DNA of 64,000 nucleotides. It comes from Pseudomonas argentinensis (GTDB taxonomy: Bacteria; Pseudomonadota; Gammaproteobacteria; Pseudomonadales; Pseudomonadaceae). A model generated the notes under the pieces. It made no database searches and had not been told where the DNA came from. It saw only the letters and a list, made by a program, of their open reading frames with translations. Made by a program: the position numbers and the translations under genes. This document shows positions 1-7,848 of this stretch, in pieces (within the stretch, counting starts at the first letter, position 1; each line of letters opens with the position of its first letter). Where the stretch lies: positions 2,790,001-2,854,000 of the forward strand of contig NZ_CP056087.1 in the NCBI RefSeq assembly GCF_001839655.2, read 5' to 3'.

Positions 1-516
1 GCCGGCGATGCCATGCCCACCCAGCTGCTGGTGCCGGAAGGGCGGATTCTCGGCGATTTGCAGCGCTGGGCGGGGCAATCGCTCGAAGCCGGCAAGGTGC
101 TGCAGCGCGGCGCCTTGAGCGTTCAGGTGGTGCCCTTCATGCAGCAGGAGCAGTACGACGCGCTGCTTTGCAGCTGTGATCTCAACCTGGTGCGCGGCGA
201 GGACTCCTTCGTGCGAGCGCAGTGGGCCGCTCGGCCGCTGGTCTGGCATATCTATGCGCAGCAGGAAGACGCACACCTGGAAAAGCTCGAGGCCTTCATG
301 GTCCTCTACTGCCAGGGGCTTTCAGACGAGGCCGAGGCCGCGTTGCGTGCCCTGTGGCACGCCTGGAACACGGGTGAGGCGATGGCACCGGCCTGGGGCG
401 CCTGGCGGCACCATGCCGATGAACTGGCCGCCCATGCCCAGACGTGGGCCAGGCGCCAGGCGGTACGTGCAGATCTTGCCGCGGCGCTGGTGCAGTTTTA
501 CCGAAATTGGCTATGA
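1..516 (+). CDS. earP: EF-P arginine rhamnosyltransferase EarP, C-terminal part
   Basis: The reading frame is open from the first base, so this is the last 171 codons of a gene that begins outside the window. EarP transfers rhamnose from dTDP-rhamnose to an arginine of elongation factor P in the cytoplasm. The segment LVRGEDSFVRAQW (around bases 188-228) matches the conserved RGED stretch of EarP, whose Arg, Glu and Asp are known to be needed for activity. Its substrate gene efp follows 46 bases downstream on the same strand, the usual pairing in pseudomonads. Full-length EarP is roughly 375 residues, so about half is visible here. Identification rests on the motif and on the efp neighbour. 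Confidence 0.93.
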   Translation, partial: AGDAMPTQLLVPEGRILGDLQRWAGQSLEAGKVLQRGALSVQVVPFMQQEQYDALLCSCDLNLVRGEDSFVRAQWAARPLVWHIYAQQEDAHLEKLEAFMVLYCQGLSDEAEAALRALWHAWNTGEAMAPAWGAWRHHADELAAHAQTWARRQAVRADLAAALVQFYRNWL

Positions 517-562
517 TACGCGGCCTCGAATTTTGTAAATCCATTCAGATCCGGATATTCGT

Positions 563-1135
563 ATGAAAACCGCACAAGAAATGAAGCCTAACAGCGTGGC
601 CCTGATCGACGGCCAGCCATGGCTGATCCAGAAGGCCGAGTTCACCAAGTCCGGTCGTAACAGCGCCATCGTCAAGATGAAGCTGAAGAACCTGATCAAC
701 GGCTCCAAGACCGAAACCGTCTACAAAGCCGACGACAAGATGGAGCCGGTCATCCTTGAGCGCAAGGAAGTGAACCTGTCCTACATCAGCGGCGACGACT
801 ACGTGTTCATGGATCCGGAGTACAACTCCTACGAGCTGCGCGCCGAAGACCTGGAAAGCGTCCTGCCGTTCATCGAAGAAGGCATGAACGACGTCTGCGA
901 AGCGGTGTTCTTCGAAGGCAAGGTCATCTCCGTAGACCTGCCGACCACCATCGTGCGTCAGCTGGCCTACACCGAAGGCTCGGCCCGTGGCGACACGTCC
1001 GGCAAGGTGATGAAGCCTGCCAAGCTGAACAACGGTACCGAAGTGAAAGTGGCCGACTTCTGCGAAATCGGCGACTGGATCGAAATCGACACCCGCACCG
1101 GCGAGTACAAGTCCCGCGCCAAGGCGCCGGTCTGA
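563..1135 (+). CDS. efp: Elongation factor P (arginine-rhamnosylated type)
   Basis: 190-residue protein with the three-domain EF-P layout: KOW-like domain at about 1-63, then two OB-fold domains. EF-P binds between the P and E sites of the ribosome and relieves stalling at polyproline stretches. The modified position in the first-domain loop is Arg32 (context KSGRNSA), not Lys34. This defines the EarP-rhamnosylated subclass and agrees with earP just upstream. The length is normal. A strong intrinsic terminator lies 20 bases after the stop. Confidence 0.98.
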   Translation: MKTAQEMKPNSVALIDGQPWLIQKAEFTKSGRNSAIVKMKLKNLINGSKTETVYKADDKMEPVILERKEVNLSYISGDDYVFMDPEYNSYELRAEDLESVLPFIEEGMNDVCEAVFFEGKVISVDLPTTIVRQLAYTEGSARGDTSGKVMKPAKLNNGTEVKVADFCEIGDWIEIDTRTGEYKSRAKAPV

Positions 1136-1154
1136 TCGTCAGGCTCGCGATGTG

Positions 1155-1182
1155 AAAACCCGGCCTCAGCGCCGGGTTTTTT
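1155..1182 (+). terminator. Intrinsic terminator of efp
   Basis: Perfect 6-bp stem CCCGGC / GCCGGG (1159-1164 and 1171-1176) with a six-base loop, preceded by AAAA and followed by six T. It ends efp transcription and, because of the flanking A and T runs, could also serve the convergent Smr gene. Confidence 0.9.
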
Positions 1183-1225
1183 ATGCGTGCCCTTCGGCTG
1201 AGGCGAGGGCGGCGGTGCAGACGTG

Positions 1226-1783
1226 CTACTCGTCGCGGCCATCGAGCATGGTGCGCTTGAGCATCACGTAGACCGCGCCGGTACCGCCGTGCTTGGCGAT
1301 GCACGAGGCGAAACCCAGCACCTGCGGATGCTGACGCAGCCAGGTGTTCACATGGCTCTTGATCATCGGTTTGCGGCCGTCGGTGCGCACCGCCTTGCCG
1401 TGGGTGACCCGCACGCAGCGGATTTCCAGCTTGGTGGCTTCGGCGAGAAACTCCCAGAGGGTGTCGCGGGCCTTCTCCACGCTCATGCCATGCAGGTCCA
1501 GGCTGCCGTCGAAGGGAATCTGGCCGAGCTTGAGTTTGCGCATCTGGCCGTCCTGAACGCCGTTGCCGGCCCAGAAAAGGGCGTCCTCGGCGCCGACGTC
1601 GATGACGAACTGGTCGGACAGGCCATCGACCTTGAGGGTGTCGGTACGCTGCGTGGCGGCCTGGCGCAGGGTGGCCAGGCGTGCACGGTCGCTCCTTGGC
1701 TTACCGGTGTCGGCACGGTCGTGCTTGATCGGCTTGACGCCTAGCAGCTGGGCTTTGAACAGGGAAAGGTCATCGTCTTGCAT
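1226..1783 (-). CDS. Smr-domain protein (SmrA-like DNA/RNA endonuclease family)
   Basis: 185 residues. The C-terminal half is a stand-alone Smr domain: LDLHGM at 95-100, VTHGKA near 127-132 and the GTGAVYV strand at about 167-173. Small MutS-related domains of this kind have nicking endonuclease or RNase activity, and proteobacterial SmrA/SmrB proteins share this length and a disordered N-terminal half. The target here cannot be told from sequence. The gene converges on efp and shares the terminator region. prmB, which from memory is also near an smr gene in P. aeruginosa, lies 1.5 kb away on the other strand. Confidence 0.85.
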   Translation of the reverse strand: MQDDDLSLFKAQLLGVKPIKHDRADTGKPRSDRARLATLRQAATQRTDTLKVDGLSDQFVIDVGAEDALFWAGNGVQDGQMRKLKLGQIPFDGSLDLHGMSVEKARDTLWEFLAEATKLEIRCVRVTHGKAVRTDGRKPMIKSHVNTWLRQHPQVLGFASCIAKHGGTGAVYVMLKRTMLDGRDE

Positions 1784-1829
1784 GGGGCCTCCGCACGGGC
1801 GCCCAGTTTACCAAGCGGCGCAGGGCGGG

Positions 1830-2153
1830 TCAGTCGCGTTTCTTCATCAGCTGCGGTGACATCGCCAGGTCGGCCCGGCGCTGGCGCATGCGCCGCCGGG
1901 ATTTGCGCCAGCCCAGCACGCCACCCCAGAACAGCACCAGGCCAAGCACCAAGAGCACGCTGGCGTCGACCGTCGAATCATTGAGGCTCCCCAGCGCCGG
2001 CGGGCGGCCCAGCAGGGTCGACGCGCCGGCCATCATGAGCAGAATGCCGAATACCGCGATCAGCGCCGTCAGGTACGCGACGAAGCGCAACCGCAAGCTG
2101 CCCGGGCGTCTAGGGCGCAGGTGGCTGGCATTGAAACCGTCTGTTTGCTTCAT
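1830..2153 (-). CDS. Small inner-membrane protein, function unknown
   Basis: 107 residues with two hydrophobic segments (about 24-48 and 63-82) joined by a short polar loop. The N-terminus and the tail are strongly basic (RKSRRRMRQRR after the second segment), so both ends are expected to be cytoplasmic. The ATG is preceded by GAGGAA nine bases upstream. I do not recognise a named family. The charge pattern and ribosome binding site make it a credible gene rather than a chance frame. It runs in the same direction as the Smr gene, 46 bases upstream of it. Confidence 0.7.
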   Translation of the reverse strand: MKQTDGFNASHLRPRRPGSLRLRFVAYLTALIAVFGILLMMAGASTLLGRPPALGSLNDSTVDASVLLVLGLVLFWGGVLGWRKSRRRMRQRRADLAMSPQLMKKRD

Positions 2154-2450
2154 GCGCTAATTCCTCGATGGGTCTTCTCGCTATGACTGGCAGTGTAGTA
2201 GCGGGTTCACAACAACGCGGCGTCCATGGGCTTGTAGCCGGTGAGGATCTCGCCATCAAGAGCGATACAGGGCTGGACGCCATAGCAAGAACGATCGACG
2301 AAGAGACTGCACTCGCCCGCAATACGCGCCTGGCTCGCCCTTGTGGGGCGTGCCAAGCGCGTAGGCCCGAGCGGTGTTTCGACCGGGCTGGCAATCCAGA
2401 TAGGCTTTAACGCGGCAGGTGCCGACGCACCGACGGCCGTGATCAGGTTT
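2154..2450. other. Intergenic stretch with a gene-like minus-strand frame
   Basis: 297 bases without a confident gene. The minus strand is open from inside the upstream isochorismatase gene down to a TGA at 2207-2209. Its last part reads like real protein (SLFVDRSCYGVQPC, then DGEILTGYKPMDAALL). No ATG or GTG start with a ribosome binding site was found. It may be a decayed gene fragment or a dispersed intergenic element. See findings. Confidence 0.4.
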
Positions 2451-3050
2451 TTACAGCAGGGCGTTGGCGTCCGGCACCCAGGCGGCGAAGTTGTCGGCCA
2501 GGGCGATCATTTCCACGCGGTGCATGTCGGCGGCGCTGATCACCTTGCCATCCGGCGTCGGCAGGTCACGGGTGGCGCAGGCGGCATCGACCACGGTGCA
2601 GCGGTAGCCGTAGTCCTTGGTGGCACGAATGGTGGTGCTGATGCTCGAGTGGGTCATGAAGCCGCACACGATCAGGTCCAGATGGCCGAGCGACTGCAGC
2701 TTCTCGTGCAGCTCGGTGCCGGAAAAGGCGTTTGGCATGCGCTTCTCGACGACGATTTCGCCGGGCAGCGGGGCCACTTCCGGCAAGTGATCGCCACGGG
2801 GGCCGCGTGGATCGAGCAGGCCACCGGGAATGCCCAGGTGCTTGATATGCACGATGGCGCCGCCCTGGGCACGCACGGCGTCGAGCAGCTTGGCGATCTC
2901 CACCAGGGCCGCGTCGAGGCCGGGCAGTTGCACCACGCCGCTGCGGTACTCTTCCTGGGCATCGATGACCAGCAGGGTCGCATTGCTCAGGCTGGCGGGG
3001 GCGTGGCCACGGCCGGTGAGCTGATAGAACGTTTGCGGGTGGGACGACAT
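2451..3050 (-). CDS. Isochorismatase-family hydrolase with Ser at the nucleophile position
   Basis: 199 residues with the isochorismatase/cysteine-hydrolase fold. LLVIDAQEEYRSG carries the catalytic Asp, and VVEKRMPNAFSGTEL carries the Lys. The nucleophile loop reads CGFMTHSSISTT, so the usual Cys is Ser136. The same Cys-to-Ser change occurs in PhzD-type isochorismatases, which do not use a thiol nucleophile. The substrate is therefore unclear: a vinyl ether, an amide or another ester. The start at 3050 was chosen because AAGGAG lies six bases upstream; an ATG twelve codons further up lacks one. No pathway neighbours suggest a role. Confidence 0.85.
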   Translation of the reverse strand: MSSHPQTFYQLTGRGHAPASLSNATLLVIDAQEEYRSGVVQLPGLDAALVEIAKLLDAVRAQGGAIVHIKHLGIPGGLLDPRGPRGDHLPEVAPLPGEIVVEKRMPNAFSGTELHEKLQSLGHLDLIVCGFMTHSSISTTIRATKDYGYRCTVVDAACATRDLPTPDGKVISAADMHRVEMIALADNFAAWVPDANALL

Positions 3051-3275
3051 GTACGACTCCTTGCTGGCGCGGTTAACGGTGCACATTGTCCGCCTCTATG
3101 ACGCCGCTGTGAACCTCTCTGTTGGTTGTATTGCTGCGTTGCAGCGCAGCGGTGCCAGAAGAATCGTTTCAGCTCACCGGCGCTGGTAAGCGTGCGGCGC
3201 CGTGACAATCTCCCCGGGGCGCTGGAATGCCGGGGCCGGCCTGCTAGACTAACGCCTTTTGCCCGGAGCCCTGTT

Positions 3276-4202
3276 GTGAACGATGCCCGCCCAGCCCTGA
3301 ATACTCGCCTGCGCACCCTGCGTGACTACATTCGTTGGGCGGTTAGCCGTTTTCAGGCCGAGGAGCTGTTCTTCGGGCATGGCACCGACAACGCCTGGGA
3401 CGAGGCCCGGCAACTGGTGCTCGGCGCCTTGCATCTGCCCTGGGAAATCGCCGACAGCTACTTGGATTGCCGCCTCGAAGACGATGAACACCTGCACCTG
3501 CAAACCCTGCTCAAGCGCCGCATCGAAGATCGCGTACCCACCGCCTATCTGCTCGGCGAGGCCTGGTTCTGCGGCTTGCCATTCATCGTCGACGAGCGCG
3601 TGCTGGTGCCCCGTTCCCCGATAGGCGAGTTGATCGAGCAGCGCTTCAGCCCCTGGCTGGCCGGCGAGCCGGCGCGGATTCTCGACCTGTGTACCGGCTC
3701 GGGCTGCATCGGTATCGCCTGCGCCTACGAGTTCCTCGACGCCGAAGTGGTGCTGGGTGACCTGTCCTTCGAGGCGCTGGAAGTGGCCAACCGCAATATC
3801 GAGCGTCACGGCCTCGAGGAACGGGTCTATACCGTGCAGGGTGACGGTTTTGCCGGGCTGCCGGGGCAGCGCTTCGACCTGATCCTGTCCAACCCGCCCT
3901 ATGTGGATGCCGAGGATTTCGCCGATATGCCGGCCGAGTACGGGCACGAGCCGGAAATGGGCCTGGCCTGCGGTGACGATGGGCTGGACCTGGTGCGGCG
4001 GATGCTGGCCGAAGCGGCCGATCACCTGACCGAGAAAGGCCTGCTGATCGTCGAGGTGGGCAACAGCCAGGTGCATGTCGAGGCGCTGTACCCCGAAGTG
4101 GATTTCGCCTGGCTGGATTTCGCCCGCGGCGGCCATGGCGTGTTCATGCTGTCGGCCGAGCAGTGCCGTGAGCATCAGGCGCTGTTTCGCGAGCGCTGCT
4201 GA
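3276..4202 (+). CDS. prmB: Ribosomal protein uL3 glutamine N5-methyltransferase PrmB
   Basis: 308 residues. It methylates a glutamine of ribosomal protein L3 using S-adenosylmethionine. The SAM site [13 protein letters not shown] starts at about residue 136. The catalytic N206-PPY motif of the HemK/PrmB/PrmC family is present, followed by VDAEDF. The N-terminal helical region ([12 protein letters not shown]) is typical of PrmB rather than PrmC. The frame is open further upstream, but GTG at 3276, preceded by CGGAG, gives the normal PrmB length and N-terminus, so I chose it. Confidence 0.92.
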   Translation: MNDARPALNTRLRTLRDYIRWAVSRFQAEELFFGHGTDNAWDEARQLVLGALHLPWEIADSYLDCRLEDDEHLHLQTLLKRRIEDRVPTAYLLGEAWFCGLPFIVDERVLVPRSPIGELIEQRFSPWLAGEPARILDLCTGSGCIGIACAYEFLDAEVVLGDLSFEALEVANRNIERHGLEERVYTVQGDGFAGLPGQRFDLILSNPPYVDAEDFADMPAEYGHEPEMGLACGDDGLDLVRRMLAEAADHLTEKGLLIVEVGNSQVHVEALYPEVDFAWLDFARGGHGVFMLSAEQCREHQALFRERC

Positions 4203-4585
4203 GGCAATATAAGACTTGTTAGCTCGAGTCATTTGGGATTAGCAGGCCGCTATGTGGCGCAAGCGGCCGCAAGCTGCAAGCCCCGAGCTACAAGTTAAAA
4301 GCAGTCCACAGTGCTCTAGCTTCTTCTTGCAGCTTGCAGCCCAATGTCCGCTTTTGCCGGCGCAGTCAACGCTCTTTTATCCACCACTGCGATTGCAGGG
4401 GGGTAGATGGGGCAGGCCGCGCATGTGCAGCGTCAGCTACGCGCCCAGATCCACTCTATGGATTGGTGATTATCTGTGGGAGCGGGCCATGCCCGCGAAA
4501 AAATCACGGGCATGGACTCGGCGTCCCCGCCCGTTCCGACAGGTAAAGCAACGATGTCCGCCGGTCGGCATCCGTGAGTTTAGCC
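4203..4585. other. 383-base intergenic region made of repeat fragments
   Basis: No gene seen. It holds a CTGCAAGC/GCTTGCAG-type element (about 4262-4345), a fragment of the TCCACC/GGTGGA family (about 4378-4410) and one copy of the GTGGGAGCGGGC palindrome (4474-4543). The region separates two convergent genes. Confidence 0.6.
4474..4543. repeat. REP-like palindrome, family 1 copy A
   Basis: Begins CTGTGGGAGCGGGCCATG and carries CGGGCATGGACT..GGCGTCC, ending with CCCGCCCG. The same words occur at 5423-5490 and 56262-56328. The element lies between convergent prmB and cobF. Confidence 0.75.
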
Positions 4586-5350
4586 TCAGGCTTCGCGCCC
4601 ACCGCGGCGCAGCAGGTAGCTGTCCATGATCCAGCCATTGGCCTCGCGCGCGGCAGCGCGGGTCGTGGCGATCTGCTCGGCCACCTCGGCGAGCGTTCCT
4701 GAGATAAGGATCTCATCCGGCGTACCGACGTAGGCCCCCCAGTAGATGTGCAGATCTTCGTCGATCAGGTGGCGATAGCTTTCCCCGGCATCGAGCATCA
4801 CCACCACGCTGTCCACGCCCTCTGGCCAGCCTTCGCGCAGGCGGCGGCCGGTGGTGATCTGCACGGCGCGGCCGATCTGGTTCAGGGGAATGCGGTGGCG
4901 GGCGGTAAGTGCCTGCACGCTGGTGATGCCCGGAATCACCTCATAGTCGAGGGGCATGCCACTGGCGATCACCCCGTCGAGTATGCGGATGGTGCTGTCG
5001 TACAGTGACGGGTCGCCCCAGACCAGAAAGGCGCCGGTTTCGCCATCCTGCAACTGGCCGAGCAACTGCTCGAACACCGCCTGCTTGTCGCGATTGAGGC
5101 TGTCGATGCTGGCGTCGTAATTCGCCACATCGCGCTCGCGTTCCGGGTTGGTCGCTTCAAGGATGCGGTACTGGCGGTCCGGCGCTATATAGCGGTCTAG
5201 GATCAGGCGGCGCAGGGCGATCAGCTTGTCCTTGGCTTCACCCTTGTCGAGGAGGAAGAACACGTCGGCGCGGTTGAGCGCCTTGATCGCCTGGGTGGTG
5301 AGGTAGTCGGGGTCACCGGCACCGATACCGATGATCAGGATGTCGTTCAT
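4586..5350 (-). CDS. cobF: Precorrin-6A synthase (deacetylating) CobF
   Basis: 254-residue tetrapyrrole methylase-fold protein. The N-terminal GIGAGDPDYLTTQAIKAL is the SAM-binding strand and loop of this superfamily. FLVWGDPSLYDST and VIPGITSVQAL are the other two conserved methylase blocks. The extra features (LLDKGEAKDKL, C-terminal RDVANYDASID region) match CobF of the aerobic cobalamin pathway, which methylates precorrin-5 at C-1 and removes acetate. No other cob gene is nearby, so this is a solitary cobF. Downstream and upstream are repeat elements only. Confidence 0.85.
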   Translation of the reverse strand: MNDILIIGIGAGDPDYLTTQAIKALNRADVFFLLDKGEAKDKLIALRRLILDRYIAPDRQYRILEATNPERERDVANYDASIDSLNRDKQAVFEQLLGQLQDGETGAFLVWGDPSLYDSTIRILDGVIASGMPLDYEVIPGITSVQALTARHRIPLNQIGRAVQITTGRRLREGWPEGVDSVVVMLDAGESYRHLIDEDLHIYWGAYVGTPDEILISGTLAEVAEQIATTRAAAREANGWIMDSYLLRRGGREA

Positions 5351-5422
5351 GCTGCGTGTCTCGTTCTTGCGATGGCGCGCAGCATATCAGGAGCGAGCGG
5401 TAGAGCAGGGTAGAACACTGCT

Positions 5423-5490
5423 TGTGGGAGCGGGTGGAGACGCCCAGTCCATGTGCGCGAAAAGCCTCGCGGGCATGGCCCGCTCCCACA
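5423..5490. repeat. REP-like palindrome, family 1 copy B
   Basis: Inverted repeat with outer arms TGTGGGAGCGGG / CCCGCTCCCACA and an inner GCCC..TCCATGTGCGCGAA..TCGCGGGC part. It lies between cobF and the gene for the fused sugar-phosphate synthase. Confidence 0.85.
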
Positions 5491-5506
5491 GATCTATTCC
5501 CTTGGC

Positions 5507-7762
5507 TCAGCCCGCCGCCAGCTTCAATACCGGCTCCGGCTCGGCGACGCCGGCCAGGAACTCGTCGCCCCAGCGGCGGATGTCGTTGTAGCTGACGATA
5601 TCGAACAGCTCGCGCAGTCGCGCCTTGGCCTCGGCCTTGGGCATGTTCAGCGCCAGGTAGCAGGTATGCGCCAGGTCGGCGGTGTCGTGGGGGTTGGTCA
5701 GCAGCGCGCCCTTGAGTTCGGCGGCGGCGCCGGCGAATTCCGACAGGGCCAGCACGCCCTGGCCTCTGGTGAGCCCCTGGGTGACGACGAATTCCTTGGC
5801 CACCAGGTTGAGGCCGTCGCGCAGTGGGGTGATCCACATCACGTCGGCCATGGCGTACCAGGCCACCACCTCGTCGAACGGGAAGCTGCGGAAGAAGAAC
5901 TGCACCGGCGTCCAGCCGATCCGTGCGAAGCGGCCATTGATGCGCCCGACCGCCTGTTCGATCTGCGACTGCAGTTCGTCGTAGATGGTCATCTCCCGGG
6001 CGGCCGGCACGCAGATGCTGACCAGGGTGATCTTCTTGTGCAGTTCCGGGTTGTCGGCCAGCAGGCGCTCGTAGGCCTGCAGTTTTTCCAGGATGCCCTT
6101 GGTGTAATCCAGGCGCTCGACCGACAACACCAGCTTGATGCCGCTCAGCTCCTTGCGCAGGTTGGCCATCTGTTCGCGGGTCTTGTTCTGGGCCAGGGCG
6201 TTGCGCACCCGGTCGATATCCAGGCCGACCGGGTGGGCGCCGAGCTTGACCACCCGGCTGTCGGTGTCCACCGCGGTGGTCATTCGCTCCAGGCCCACGG
6301 CGCAGCCGTAGGTGACGAAACGCGGTGCGCAGTTCTGTCGGCTGACGGTCTGCAGCGGCGTGACGCCCCGGGCCACGTCGACGAAGTTCTCCACCTGACG
6401 GGGAATATGAAAGCCGATGTAGTCGCACTGCAGCAGGCTGCCGATGATCTGCCGGCGCCACGGCAACACGTTGAACACGTCCGCCGACGGGAAGTAGGTG
6501 TGGTGGAAGAAGGCGATGCGCAGGTCCGGGCGCAGCTCGCGCAGGTAGCCCGGCACCATCCACAGGTTGTAGTCGTGCAGCCAGACCACGGCACCGATGG
6601 CGGCTTCCTCGGCGGTGCGCTCGGCGAAGGCGCGGTTGACCTTGAGAAACACCTGCCAGTCGTCCTCGTCGAAGCGCGCGCGCTCCCAGAAGGTGTGCAG
6701 CGTCGGCCAGAAGGCTTCCTTGGAGAAACGCTTGTAGAAGATGTCGACTTCCCTCTTGCTCAGCGCCACCCGGGCGGCAGTGAGTTTCGGGTAGCGCTCG
6801 GCGTCCACGGTGGTGTGGGTTTCGAAGGGCTCGTCAGCGCCTTCATCGACCGCCCAGGCCACCCAGGAACCCGGGCGCGCGTCGCCGAAGAAACTCATCA
6901 GGGTGGGGATGATGCCGTTGGGCGAGGTTGGGCGGCGGCGCTGGATCTTGCCGTCCGCGCCGCGATATTCCTCGTAGGGCAGGCGGTGATAGACCATCAC
7001 CAGCTCGGCACGCCCCGGTTCGGTGGCGGTGCGTTTCTCGGCGGCGATGCCGTGCTCATCGAGAAAGCCGAAATGCACGAAGGCCTGCAGAATGCCGCCA
7101 CAGCCGGGGCGATCCGCCTGCAGGATCCACGACTGGTGCTCGGTGGCCTTGAGCAGCTTGGGCTCGGACTCGCCCACGCAGACGCCCTTGTAGGTGCCGT
7201 CGAGCATATTCAGGTCATTGAGGGTGTCGCCACAGGCCAGCACTTCGCCGTCGTCGAGCTGCAGCCAGTCGACCAGCGCCCCGAGGCTGGTGCCCTTGTT
7301 GACGCCCCTGGGCAAAAAGTCGAGGTAGCGATCCGCGGAATACAGCAGACCGCAACCTAGCCTTTCTGCGACCTCGGCAAGGGTCGGGTCGGCGGCCTGT
7401 TCAGGTGTGCAGAAGTACGAGCAGCGGCGCGCCTGGGGCACGTCCTGGCGCTCCAGGCCGAAGCCTTCCAGGGCCTGGGCCACCTGGCTCTCGCCCGGCC
7501 AGCGGGCATCGACCTGACCCTGCAGATCCTGAATCGGTTGCAGGCTGTCGCCATGTACGAAGGTGGCGCCGACGTCGGCGATGATGAAATCCGGTTGCGG
7601 CAGGGTCGGGTCGGCCAACAGCGGCAGGACCGCTTCGAGGCTGCGCCCGGTAACGTAGGCCAACTGGATCTCCGGGTGGGCGGCGATGGTCTGGTAAAGG
7701 CTCAGGCGGTCCTCGGGATCACCGGCGAGAAAGGTTCCATCGAGATCGGTTGCAAGTAGCAT
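5507..7762 (-). CDS. ggpS: Fused glucosylglycerol-phosphate synthase/phosphatase (GgpPS type)
   Basis: 751 residues in two parts. Residues 1 to about 245 are a HAD-IIB phosphatase: DLDGT at 6-10, VTGRS, KGTSLGAL and GDTLNDL motifs. From about 270 to 735 is a GT20 glycosyltransferase related to trehalose-6-phosphate synthase, with WLHDYNLWMVPGYLR, FFHHTYFPSADVF, VERLDYTKGILEKL and RDGLNLVAKEF. Phosphatase-first fusions of this kind make the osmolyte glucosylglycerol from ADP-glucose and glycerol-3-phosphate in salt-tolerant pseudomonads and Stenotrophomonas. Trehalose-6-phosphate synthase is the alternative, but the GT20 part looks like GgpS. The ATG at 7762 was preferred over an upstream TTG because GGAGA precedes it. 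Confidence 0.8.
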   Translation of the reverse strand: MLLATDLDGTFLAGDPEDRLSLYQTIAAHPEIQLAYVTGRSLEAVLPLLADPTLPQPDFIIADVGATFVHGDSLQPIQDLQGQVDARWPGESQVAQALEGFGLERQDVPQARRCSYFCTPEQAADPTLAEVAERLGCGLLYSADRYLDFLPRGVNKGTSLGALVDWLQLDDGEVLACGDTLNDLNMLDGTYKGVCVGESEPKLLKATEHQSWILQADRPGCGGILQAFVHFGFLDEHGIAAEKRTATEPGRAELVMVYHRLPYEEYRGADGKIQRRRPTSPNGIIPTLMSFFGDARPGSWVAWAVDEGADEPFETHTTVDAERYPKLTAARVALSKREVDIFYKRFSKEAFWPTLHTFWERARFDEDDWQVFLKVNRAFAERTAEEAAIGAVVWLHDYNLWMVPGYLRELRPDLRIAFFHHTYFPSADVFNVLPWRRQIIGSLLQCDYIGFHIPRQVENFVDVARGVTPLQTVSRQNCAPRFVTYGCAVGLERMTTAVDTDSRVVKLGAHPVGLDIDRVRNALAQNKTREQMANLRKELSGIKLVLSVERLDYTKGILEKLQAYERLLADNPELHKKITLVSICVPAAREMTIYDELQSQIEQAVGRINGRFARIGWTPVQFFFRSFPFDEVVAWYAMADVMWITPLRDGLNLVAKEFVVTQGLTRGQGVLALSEFAGAAAELKGALLTNPHDTADLAHTCYLALNMPKAEAKARLRELFDIVSYNDIRRWGDEFLAGVAEPEPVLKLAAG

Positions 7763-7848
7763 GCGCTGTCTCCCTGTCAAAGCGCCGGCAGTGGCCGACG
7801 GGTAAAGCGGGCACCTGGTTGGCGCCTCTGTTCTGTAGGCCTGTAAGC

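Noticed and set aside
2110..2394. 94-codon minus-strand frame MPARSKHRSG...
   Set aside because: Arg/Ser-rich, overlaps the well-supported 107-residue membrane protein gene, and has no ribosome binding site. Another frame in the same gap looks more protein-like.
5453..7360. 635-codon open frame on the plus strand
   Set aside because: Antisense of the GgpPS-type gene; no family features.
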